Source: Candidatus Kariarchaeota archaeon
GTDB taxonomy: Archaea > Asgardarchaeota > Heimdallarchaeia > Heimdallarchaeales > Kariarchaeaceae
Reading direction: 5' to 3'
DNA length: 6,920 bases
Assembly (NCBI GenBank): GCA_016839545.1
Contig: JAEOUB010000430.1
Coordinates: forward strand, 1-6,920
A program made the position numbers and the translations under genes. Positions within the stretch are counted from its first letter, which is position 1. Every line of letters begins with the position of its first letter. Shown here piece after piece: positions 1-5,628 of the stretch. Below the pieces are notes generated by a model. It was given only the letters and a program-made list of their open reading frames with translations. It was not told the origin of the DNA and ran no database searches.

Positions 1-116
1 AATTTACTGATCTCAGAATGAATACGGAGAACCTGGAACTTAATTTGATTGATTTCATTGGCAAGTGTGTCAACTACACTTTTTATGTGACTGACATCAT
101 CCTCGAGTTTTCCCAT
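1..116 (-). CDS. Start of a coiled-coil protein (partial, runs off left edge)
   Basis: An open frame begins with ATG at 116 and stays open for 38 codons to the window edge; the stop lies outside. Hydrophobic residues sit at positions 4, 8, 11, 15, 18, 22, 25, 29, 32 and 36 (L, V, I, V, L, I, I, V, I, I), an unbroken 4-3 spacing typical of a parallel or antiparallel coiled coil. The remaining positions are mostly charged or polar (E, D, K, N, Q, S, H), so this part should be soluble; no signal peptide or membrane segment is seen. A GGTGAT ribosome site 6 nt upstream strongly supports the start. The gene lies on the same strand as, and 120 bp downstream of, the pilus platform genes, so it may be part of the same cluster or an independent unit. 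Too little is visible to assign a family. Archaellum accessory proteins of the FlaC/D/E group and many unrelated small archaeal proteins also carry coiled coils. Confidence 0.7.
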   Translation of the reverse strand, partial: MGKLEDDVSHIKSVVDTLANEINQIKFQVLRIHSEISK

Positions 117-122
117 ATTATA

Positions 123-128
123 ATCACC
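123..128 (-). promoter_or_regulatory. Ribosome-binding site GGTGAT of the coiled-coil gene
   Basis: On the minus strand GGTGAT lies 6 nt before the ATG at 116. It is complementary to the conserved archaeal 16S rRNA 3' end (AUCACCUCC). This match decides the start of an otherwise short, truncated frame. Confidence 0.75.
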
Positions 129-186
129 GAATTTCGTAGAAACGACACACTATGTAATGTCCAATAGTTTTTATGATTGTTGGGTT

Positions 187-201
187 AAAGAGAAAATTTT
201 C
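187..201 (-). terminator. Possible T-rich terminator of the platform operon
   Basis: About 35-50 nt past the stop of the 380-residue platform gene, the minus strand reads a pyrimidine run TTTTCTCTTT (196 to 187) beside a 10-bp palindrome GAAAATTTTC (192-201). Archaeal termination usually needs only T-rich tracts, so this is a candidate. The rest of the 117-236 gap shows only a weak TATA-like CATAAAAAC around 168-176, which could serve the downstream coiled-coil gene. No other gene is seen in this gap. Confidence 0.35.
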
Positions 202-236
202 CGTATTTCTGTATAGGTTATTGACCTGTTAGGCTA

Positions 237-1379
237 CTATCCACCTGCAGCTTCTCGAACAATTCTCTCAACTGCAGGTAAGATACCAAACAGATGTAGA
301 AAAAGGCCGAAAATCATTAGAATCGCTGAGTAGAATAAACCAAGCTTTACTGATCCATGACCCATTTTACCCGCGGTTAATCCCGAGAAAAATGCCTGAC
401 CTATGAGCATGTAGAGGAAGGCATCACTGAATGCATATATCGGTACTGGGATTACTGTTTTACCACCGCTGGTGACAATTTCTTGAGCCCCAAAAGGTGC
501 GAAGAAAGTGGTGAACAAAACGAAGATTACTACGGCAAAAATCACATAGCTGACAAATACAATGTAGATGTAGGGTCGAATTGAACTTTCACGTTCCTGT
601 TTTATACCCAGGAGTTCTTCGACGTAATCTTTTGCACTATCAAATATCTTCTCCAGCTCACCGCCTGACCTTTCAGCCTCTAAAATGAGGATGGTTGCCT
701 GTCGTGAAAGTGGTGTAGAGACCGCTTCTCTGAAGGCCATCATCGCGTCTCTGAATGGGATACCCCATGATACCTTGGCTGCAAGTTTCTTCAATTCAGG
801 AGTGAGAGGTCCATAGTTACGTTTTGCAGATTCTGCTATGGCTCGAGGTAATTGCATCCCTATCCTTTGTGAATCTGCAATTTCTCTTAGCAAGAACGGA
901 AGGTTCTCATCAATTTTTGAAAGTCTTCGACCTTCTCTCTGATCAATCAGTACTGAAGGAATACCGACCAAGATAACTATTGCAAGAACTATCCAGTGAT
1001 GAATCGAGATATCGACAAAATCAGGTAAGAAGCCCCCTTGGGGGTTCCTGTAGACGACTTGGTCAAACACTGACTGCAAAGTCCGCGTTGACACATCTCC
1101 ATTTTGACTGGTGTAAATCTCTACATAGTAGGGTTTGTCAAGATCACTGTCGAAAAACCAGCCTCCTGTAACCGTGTTCGATTCTGTTGGAGCGACATTA
1201 TTGGAAGGTTGTCTTGAAAAACTATAATCTGCTAACCAGTCAAGAATTCCCATAACTGCCACACCCATGGATAGAATGACTGCAAGGAGCCAGATTAGCG
1301 TGTTCTGTTCAAAACTACTCTTACTTCCACGTAGCTTCTCATAATAATCTGTTTCAGCACTAACTACTTTCTCACTCAT
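237..1379 (-). CDS. FlaJ/TadC-like platform protein, C-terminal half equivalent (T2SSF domain)
   Basis: This is a 380-residue membrane protein expected to form, with its upstream partner, the inner platform on which a secretion ATPase acts in an archaeal type IV filament machine. Hydrophobic segments lie at about 27-50, 128-146, 268-294, 318-338 and 345-367. A T2SSF-like cytoplasmic domain spans about 155-267 and includes the signature LEAERSGGELEKIFD near 233-247, typical of the C-terminal repeat of FlaJ. Residues about 51-127, between the first two segments, form an unusually large, aromatic- and Thr-rich stretch predicted to lie outside the membrane. The start ATG at 1379 is preceded by AGGTGAT, which overlaps the stop of the upstream platform gene; this arrangement implies co-transcription and coupled translation. 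Single-gene FlaJ proteins carry both T2SSF domains in about 500-600 residues; here they are separate. The filament type (archaellum, pilus, other) cannot be told. The FlaJ-family assignment is confident; the exact subfamily is not. Confidence 0.88.
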   Translation of the reverse strand: MSEKVVSAETDYYEKLRGSKSSFEQNTLIWLLAVILSMGVAVMGILDWLADYSFSRQPSNNVAPTESNTVTGGWFFDSDLDKPYYVEIYTSQNGDVSTRTLQSVFDQVVYRNPQGGFLPDFVDISIHHWIVLAIVILVGIPSVLIDQREGRRLSKIDENLPFLLREIADSQRIGMQLPRAIAESAKRNYGPLTPELKKLAAKVSWGIPFRDAMMAFREAVSTPLSRQATILILEAERSGGELEKIFDSAKDYVEELLGIKQERESSIRPYIYIVFVSYVIFAVVIFVLFTTFFAPFGAQEIVTSGGKTVIPVPIYAFSDAFLYMLIGQAFFSGLTAGKMGHGSVKLGLFYSAILMIFGLFLHLFGILPAVERIVREAAGG

Positions 1380-1382
1380 AAT

Positions 1383-1389
1383 ATCACCT
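1383..1389 (-). promoter_or_regulatory. Ribosome-binding site AGGTGAT overlapping upstream stop codon
   Basis: The minus strand reads TAGGTGATATTATG across the junction. The TAG (1390-1388) ends the 298-residue platform gene, and its AG belongs to the AGGTGAT that precedes the next ATG (1379) by 3 nt. The overlap suggests that translation of the two halves is coupled, which would help keep their amounts equal. Confidence 0.7.
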
Positions 1390-2284
1390 AGTCCACTGGC
1401 TGGCTCCCATCAACCAGAATTATGATCATAGATTGCAAAATTGGAACCAAAAATACTGCCAATGCAAGCACAATTGTTACTAAACTAGTATGATCCATTT
1501 GAGCTTGAAGAGCTACCATTGCAATTAGAACTACTGCGAAGGTTGGTGTCACGATACATGCTACCAGGAACAATTCGGCAAAAAGACCTAATAGTTCAAC
1601 ATAAGCCTTTTCCTCTTGAATTTTATCTCGCATCAGAGTTTCAGATGCATTCTCAAAGTAAGCCTGAAGGTCACCACCTGAGGTATTAGTTGCATTAATC
1701 CCCTCAAGGAAAGAGGAATACTTTGTGGAAGGAGATCTCCGAGATGCATTTTCAATAGCTCTGATAATATCCAGACCAAAAACCTTGATGTCACGAGATA
1801 TTTTCTTGGCATCCCCACTAACGAATAGACCAATCTCATCCCTTGAGAGTGAGAAAAATATCTCATCGGGAGTAACTCCAGCTGAGGACATAGCAGCCAT
1901 GTAGGAAGAAGCTGTGGGTAGAGAAGCCTCTAGTTTCCTTTTTCTCTCTCCAATACGTGTACTGGGAAGAATCAGACGTACAACATATGTTGTAATTCCT
2001 GTCAGAATACCAAAAATGGGAATGAATGTTAGAGGTAGATTGATTCCAATTACTGACAATCCTAAAATGAACTTAAGCAATCCGAAAAAGATCATGGCAG
2101 AGATGGCTCCAAATAAAGCATAGAATACACTGACCGACAGGTACATCCGTAGACTGATATCCATTCCAGCCCTTCTCAGTGCTCTCCGCAAATCTTCAAA
2201 CTTATCCAATTTATTTTCGAAAAATGGTCCAATGTACTGGTATGCTGCTCTATACACCAGACGCTGGGTTGAGGATTGTGACAT
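1388..2284 (-). CDS. FlaJ/TadB-like platform protein, N-terminal half equivalent (T2SSF domain)
   Basis: This 298-residue protein is the first gene of the platform pair. Its N-terminus (1-48) is basic and includes a helical stretch around 25-45 (KFEDLRRALRRAGM), a motif common before the first membrane segment of T2SSF proteins. Hydrophobic segments lie at about 49-75, 82-106, 232-258 and 267-291. Between the second and third is a cytoplasmic T2SSF domain (about 107-231) with LEASLPTASSYMAAMSSAG (118-136) and the TSGGDL turn (201-206). Four membrane segments here and five in the partner give nine in total, and both T2SSF domains of a FlaJ are accounted for, one in each protein. The start ATG at 2284 has AGGAGA 6 nt upstream. 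The C-terminus (ending near QPVD) is intact, with a clean stop before the next gene's ribosome site, so this looks like a stable two-gene form rather than a frameshifted single gene. It would bind the FlaI-type ATPase encoded divergently at 3072. Confidence 0.87.
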   Translation of the reverse strand: MSQSSTQRLVYRAAYQYIGPFFENKLDKFEDLRRALRRAGMDISLRMYLSVSVFYALFGAISAMIFFGLLKFILGLSVIGINLPLTFIPIFGILTGITTYVVRLILPSTRIGERKRKLEASLPTASSYMAAMSSAGVTPDEIFFSLSRDEIGLFVSGDAKKISRDIKVFGLDIIRAIENASRRSPSTKYSSFLEGINATNTSGGDLQAYFENASETLMRDKIQEEKAYVELLGLFAELFLVACIVTPTFAVVLIAMVALQAQMDHTSLVTIVLALAVFLVPILQSMIIILVDGSQPVD

Positions 2285-2290
2285 TTGGAA

Positions 2291-2296
2291 TCTCCT
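2291..2296 (-). promoter_or_regulatory. Ribosome-binding site AGGAGA of the first platform gene
   Basis: AGGAGA on the minus strand lies 6 nt before the ATG at 2284. With a transcription start near 2297, predicted from the TATA-like box at 2319-2327, the leader would be only about 13 nt and would consist mainly of this site. Confidence 0.65.
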
Positions 2297-2300
2297 TTAC

Positions 2301-2321
2301 AAACACGGATAAAACACGATA
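2301..2321. repeat. Tandem 10-11 bp direct repeat in the platform operon promoter
   Basis: Plus strand AAACACGGATA (2301-2311) is followed immediately by AAACACGATA (2312-2321), the same sequence less one G. The two copies lie between the predicted TATA box and the ribosome site of the minus-strand platform operon, overlapping the predicted transcription start zone. That position suits a regulator-binding site, but two imperfect copies in an AT-rich region could also be chance. Confidence 0.45.
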
Positions 2322-2327
2322 TATTAA
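2319..2327 (-). promoter_or_regulatory. TATA-like box for the platform operon
   Basis: TTAATATAT on the minus strand is centred at 2323. Archaeal transcription starts about 26 nt downstream of the box centre, giving a start near 2297, just ahead of the AGGAGA ribosome site. I see no convincing purine-rich BRE directly upstream (CCTTG). It lies back to back with the plus-strand promoter at 2357. Confidence 0.5.
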
Positions 2328-2356
2328 CAAGGTTTTCCATGGGATTTAATCAGGAA

Positions 2357-2364
2357 TTATAAAT
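2357..2364 (+). promoter_or_regulatory. TATA box for a leaderless hydrolase transcript
   Basis: TTATAAAT is preceded by purine-rich CAGGAA, which could act as a BRE. The box centre is about 28 nt before the GTG at 2389, so the transcript would begin at or within a few bases of the start codon. No ribosome-binding site is present there, which agrees with leaderless translation. The spacing supports GTG at 2389 as the real start. Confidence 0.6.
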
Positions 2365-2388
2365 TCAAGAAATTCTTAACCGAATGTA

Positions 2389-2946
2389 GTGTATCTCTTT
2401 GGGCATGTAGGACTAAGTTTACTACTATACAAAGCATATTCCCTTGCTAGTGGTGAGAATTCGATGCGAAATAAGTTATTAATCGCAACAGGGGCTATGC
2501 TCCCGGATTTTCTTGATAAACCGATCGGAGCTCTATTTTTTCAAACAGGCAGGTGGTTTGGTCATGCATTGCTGTTCCAAATCACATTTCTTGCGATACT
2601 TCTCTTGGTTGAGAGAGGATACAAACCCTATCCCCAAATGAAATCAGATGTTTTTATTCTATATCTCGGATCACTAATTCACCTCTTAGGTGATCTTCCA
2701 GGTTTGGGGAGAGAGGTTGCATTTTGGCCATTTTACGGACCATTTCCAGTAGGGAATACTGAGGATTTTCTATTAGGACTCCAATCCCCTTTTACTGTAG
2801 TTACTGAAGTATTGGGGTTACTTGTTGTTGCAATTCTGGCGTATCTGGAAAATTGGGATAGAAGAGCAAACCTCTTTGCAGTCACAATATTTGTTCTTTA
2901 TTCCTGTGCCTTCCTGATTACCTATTCGATACTTGTGGGTTTCTGA
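2389..2946 (+). CDS. YdjM/DUF457-type membrane-bound putative metal-dependent hydrolase
   Basis: This is a 185-residue polytopic membrane protein. It carries the spaced metal-ligand-like residues of the YdjM/YbcI (DUF457) family: H6 in the N-terminal MYLFGHVG, PDFLDKP with D40 and D43, H59 in GRWFGHALLF, and H98 and D102 in HLLGD. Hydrophobic segments lie at about 60-74, 88-100, 135-152 and 162-183. The family is predicted to hydrolyse a phosphoester or similar substrate at the membrane, but substrates are generally unknown, so only the class is claimed. GTG at 2389 is the only usable start: the in-frame stop TAA at 2377 lies just upstream, and the ATG at 2384 is out of frame and followed at once by TAG. 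The gene sits between the divergent platform operon and the ATPase gene, with a 125-bp gap before the latter. A functional tie to the filament machine is possible but not shown. Its length is typical for the family. Confidence 0.75.
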   Translation: MYLFGHVGLSLLLYKAYSLASGENSMRNKLLIATGAMLPDFLDKPIGALFFQTGRWFGHALLFQITFLAILLLVERGYKPYPQMKSDVFILYLGSLIHLLGDLPGLGREVAFWPFYGPFPVGNTEDFLLGLQSPFTVVTEVLGLLVVAILAYLENWDRRANLFAVTIFVLYSCAFLITYSILVGF

Positions 2947-3000
2947 ATTTCGCTAATTTACGCATTGTATAGCTAGAATAGTTTAAATGATTTTTGTGAG

Positions 3001-3010
3001 TTTCTAGAAA
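3001..3010. promoter_or_regulatory. Palindrome TTTCTAGAAA upstream of the ATPase promoter
   Basis: A perfect 10-bp palindrome lies about 18 bp before the TATA-like box of the ATPase gene, in the 125-bp gap 2947-3071. Its position could suit an upstream regulator site. A T-run at 2991-2995 just before it may help terminate the hydrolase transcript. Short palindromes are common in AT-rich DNA, so this is weak. Confidence 0.25.
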
Positions 3011-3027
3011 CCTGTCACCATTAAGTA

Positions 3028-3036
3028 TTATATAAT
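3028..3036 (+). promoter_or_regulatory. TATA-like box for the secretion ATPase gene
   Basis: TTATATAAT is centred at 3032. Transcription would begin around 3055-3060, just at the AGGAG ribosome site (3058-3062) and 12-17 nt before the ATG at 3072. The gene therefore appears to have its own promoter rather than depending on the hydrolase gene. Confidence 0.5.
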
Positions 3037-3057
3037 ATGTTGAGGAATGGTGCTTAC

Positions 3058-3062
3058 AGGAG
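3058..3062 (+). promoter_or_regulatory. Ribosome-binding site AGGAG of the ATPase gene
   Basis: AGGAG lies 9 nt before the ATG at 3072 and supports that start over the in-frame ATG three codons later (3081). Confidence 0.65.
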
Positions 3063-3071
3063 TAACATCAA

Positions 3072-4619
3072 ATGAGTGAGATGCCCAATTTTGCAGCTGC
3101 TGATTCAGTAGATGCAGAAAATATGCCCATTTTGGAGGAGACCTATCCCCTCATACCTCCATTTGCGTATGCTGTGATTTTAACCAATCCTAGCTCGAAG
3201 AGGACCCGTTATGAAGTAACCGAAGTGCCTCTCAGTGTGGAAGAAGAGAGAAAATACAAGTTTATCAAAGATGTTCTAATTGAGGAACTTGATGTGGATT
3301 TTCAGGTCTTAAGTGATCAAAACAAATCTCAAGAGTACTTGAAGAGACAGGTAAATGAGATTACACGAACATATCGTCTGAAAATGGACTCACAGAGCTA
3401 TGACAAGATCATGTACTATATTGATCGAGATCTGATTGGGTATGGCCCTCTTCAACCACTTATGAAGGATCCACTGATTGAAGATATCTCATGTGATGGC
3501 GTAGACAAGAATATTTACATTTGGCATCGAAATTTCGAGTCAATCCCTACGAATGTAATATTTGAAGAGGAAATCGATCTTGACTCATTTGTAATCAAAC
3601 TAGCTCAGAGAGCAGGTAGACACATTTCCATCTCAAAACCACTCCTGGATGCCGCACTCCCTGATGGTTCTCGTCTTCAGATATCATACGGTCGAGAAGT
3701 AACTCAATTTGGTTCCACATTCACCATGCGTCGTTTCAGAGCTGATCCATTTACAATAACTGACCTTGTCATCCACAATACAGTGGACTCAAGAATTGCT
3801 GCTTGGTACTGGTTCTTGATTGATATGGCAAGAGCTAGCCTTCTCATTGCAGGAGGTACTGCAGCAGGAAAGACATCATTTCTCGGTGCACTCGCCATGA
3901 TGCTAAAACCTGATCTTAAGGTGGTCTCAATTGAGGATACTGCAGAACTAAACCTTGGTCTCGATAATTGGATCCCCTCAGTTTCAAGAGAAGGTTTTGG
4001 AGCTGAAACAGCATCTGGAGAGAGCCGTGGTAAAATTTCGATGTTCGATCTCCTTAGAGCTGCGATGCGTCAACGGCCTGACTTTATTATTGTAGGAGAG
4101 ATCCGTGGTGGAGAAGCATACACACTTTTCCAAGCCATCTCAACAGGTCACAGTGGTATGGGAACTATACACGGTGACTCAGTAGCAGGTGTGGTTTCAC
4201 GTCTTGAGTCACAACCCATGAACGTCCCTAGACCAATGCTAAAATCACTAAACCTGATTCATATTCAACAGAAGACACGTCATCGTGGTAAATTTGTCCG
4301 TCGAGCAACTGAGATTACCGAAATTGTCGATCTGGATCCAGTCACAAAACAATTGATCACCAATCCTGTCTTCAAGAGAGATGCATCAAAAGATACCTTC
4401 CAATTTCTGGGTAGGTCATATCTGATTGCATCAGTTCGAGAGTCACAGGGTATTAGCAATGAAGATTGCTGGTCTGAGATCGAGCGTAGAGAGACTGTAA
4501 TCAGGTGGCTGGTAAAGAGACAGATCAAACACTTCCGTGATGTGACAGCTATCTTTTCAGAATACTACTCCAACTCTGACAAAGTCTTTGAGCGTGCAAA
4601 GCGTGGATTAAACAACTGA
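3072..4619 (+). CDS. FlaI/TadA-type secretion ATPase for type IV filament assembly
   Basis: This 515-residue cytoplasmic ATPase would power subunit movement through the FlaJ-like platform. The family normally works as a hexamer. Residues 1-240 form the N-terminal domains, with family-typical stretches YPLIPPFAYAVI (25-36), GYGPLQPLMKDPLIEDIS (123-140) and KPLLDAALPDGSRL (189-202). The core has Walker A GGTAAGKTS (261-269, K267), an Asp box IEDTAEL (287-293, E288 and D289), Walker B DFIIVGEIRGG (337-347, E343) and a His box TGHSGMGTIHGDS (358-370, H360 and H367). All catalytic elements are intact. The length is about that of known archaeal FlaI proteins. After the core, a basic C-terminal region (about 395-515) is present. 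The matching platform genes are on the opposite strand about 790 bp away, an unusual split of what is often an adjacent ATPase-platform pair. Archaellum, adhesion pilus and other pilus ATPases cannot be separated by motifs alone, so no gene symbol is given. Confidence 0.95.
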   Translation: MSEMPNFAAADSVDAENMPILEETYPLIPPFAYAVILTNPSSKRTRYEVTEVPLSVEEERKYKFIKDVLIEELDVDFQVLSDQNKSQEYLKRQVNEITRTYRLKMDSQSYDKIMYYIDRDLIGYGPLQPLMKDPLIEDISCDGVDKNIYIWHRNFESIPTNVIFEEEIDLDSFVIKLAQRAGRHISISKPLLDAALPDGSRLQISYGREVTQFGSTFTMRRFRADPFTITDLVIHNTVDSRIAAWYWFLIDMARASLLIAGGTAAGKTSFLGALAMMLKPDLKVVSIEDTAELNLGLDNWIPSVSREGFGAETASGESRGKISMFDLLRAAMRQRPDFIIVGEIRGGEAYTLFQAISTGHSGMGTIHGDSVAGVVSRLESQPMNVPRPMLKSLNLIHIQQKTRHRGKFVRRATEITEIVDLDPVTKQLITNPVFKRDASKDTFQFLGRSYLIASVRESQGISNEDCWSEIERRETVIRWLVKRQIKHFRDVTAIFSEYYSNSDKVFERAKRGLNN

Positions 4620-4646
4620 CATTACCGAAACGTTACGAGAAACAGG

Positions 4647-4653
4647 TTAATAT
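4647..4653 (+). promoter_or_regulatory. TATA-like box for a leaderless methyltransferase transcript
   Basis: TTAATAT is centred at 4650, about 27 nt before the TTG at 4677. This is the spacing expected if transcription starts at the start codon. No ribosome-binding site precedes the TTG. The box lies in the 57-bp gap after the ATPase stop, so the methyltransferase probably has its own promoter. Confidence 0.5.
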
Positions 4654-4676
4654 CAATCAATTCTTACAATCAGTCA

Positions 4677-5627
4677 TTGTCTTCTTCAAATGAAATTGTT
4701 GACCTCTTCTGTGGAGGTGGCGGGTCCTCAGAAGGACTACACCAGGCAGGGTTCCAGACTAAGTTTGCAATTGATATGAATGAACATGCTGTATTGACAT
4801 TCAACAGTAATCATGGTAATGTTGCAATAGAAGGAGATGTCTCAACTCTTCGCTCGGAGAGGATCATGAAAAAACTCGATGGGAAACCAGTCTTGGTCAC
4901 AGCATCCCCACCTTGCGAGCCGTTTACTGCTGCTAACTCCAAGAGAATTTCCAGTCCATTTTCCAGGCTTTTTGATGACACAGAAGGAAGACTAATGCTG
5001 CATGCCTTACGACTCATTTCCGATCTTGATCCTGAATTCTGGATGATTGAGAATGTCAGGGGGATCATAGAAGGTGGAAACAAAAAACTACTCAAAGAAG
5101 AGGCAACAGACCTAGGTTTAGGGAAACCGTATTTCAACTGGATTGAAGCCCACAAATTTGGTGTACCAAGCTATAGAACAAGGATCATAATCTCCAATTT
5201 CGAGATCAAAACCCCTAAAAAAAGAAAAGTGAGTGTCCGAGACGCCATAGGAGATTTACCAAACCCTCGGTACCCCAGTGATTACCCCTATCATGAGTAT
5301 CTTCCTGTAACTGAGAAATATCAGGATGCAATGCTAACACAAGAACCTGGCCATGGTCTTGTCTTCTTCTTTGGATCCAACAAAGATTATCAGAATTATA
5401 TTAGGTTACACTACGATAAACCAGCACCTGTTGTCATGGGTAAGTCAAAATTTGTGCATCCAGAGCAGGATAGGATACTAACTCCATTTGAGCATGCACG
5501 CTTGATGACATTTCCTGAAGATTATATCTACAGAGGAAATCGCGAACGAATTTATGATATGATAGGTGAGGCTGTGCCTCCATTGCTTACAAGAGAGATT
5601 GGAAACCAAATCATGGAATTGATGTGA
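4677..5627 (+). CDS. DNA cytosine-5 methyltransferase (no restriction partner in view)
   Basis: This 316-residue enzyme should transfer a methyl group from S-adenosylmethionine to C5 of cytosine in DNA. Motifs appear in the usual order: I, VDLFCGGGGSSEGL (8-21), which binds SAM; II, D33; IV, SPPCEPF (77-83) with catalytic C80; VI, IENV (124-127) with E125; VIII, VPSYRTR (163-169); a target-recognition region at about 176-250; IX, RILTPFEHARLMTFPEDY (266-283); and X, GEAVPPLLTREIGNQI (297-312). Two positions differ from the usual pattern: the residue after PC is E rather than Q, and the Q of motif VIII QxRxR is S165, while both Arg are kept. TTG is the only available start; the nearby ATG at 4690 is out of frame, and the next codons lead straight into motif I. 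No endonuclease is adjacent. The PFT in motif IV recalls Dnmt2-type tRNA methyltransferases, but I see no CFT motif, so a DNA methyltransferase is preferred. It may protect or mark the genome, or derive from a lost restriction system or a mobile element. Confidence 0.9.
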   Translation: MSSSNEIVDLFCGGGGSSEGLHQAGFQTKFAIDMNEHAVLTFNSNHGNVAIEGDVSTLRSERIMKKLDGKPVLVTASPPCEPFTAANSKRISSPFSRLFDDTEGRLMLHALRLISDLDPEFWMIENVRGIIEGGNKKLLKEEATDLGLGKPYFNWIEAHKFGVPSYRTRIIISNFEIKTPKKRKVSVRDAIGDLPNPRYPSDYPYHEYLPVTEKYQDAMLTQEPGHGLVFFFGSNKDYQNYIRLHYDKPAPVVMGKSKFVHPEQDRILTPFEHARLMTFPEDYIYRGNRERIYDMIGEAVPPLLTREIGNQIMELM

Positions 5628-5628
5628 T

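Noticed and set aside
192..201. Palindrome GAAAATTTTC as a regulator site
   Set aside because: Low-complexity AT palindrome downstream of a gene; better read as part of a T-rich terminator zone.
4811..5155. Minus-strand 114-codon open frame opposite the methyltransferase
   Set aside because: Antisense shadow of a gene with complete conserved motifs; its Ser/Leu-rich translation has no family features.
4677..5627. Restriction-modification or DNA-modification defence island
   Set aside because: Only a methyltransferase is present; neighbours are a secretion ATPase and a glycosyltransferase, with no nuclease, helicase or specificity gene.
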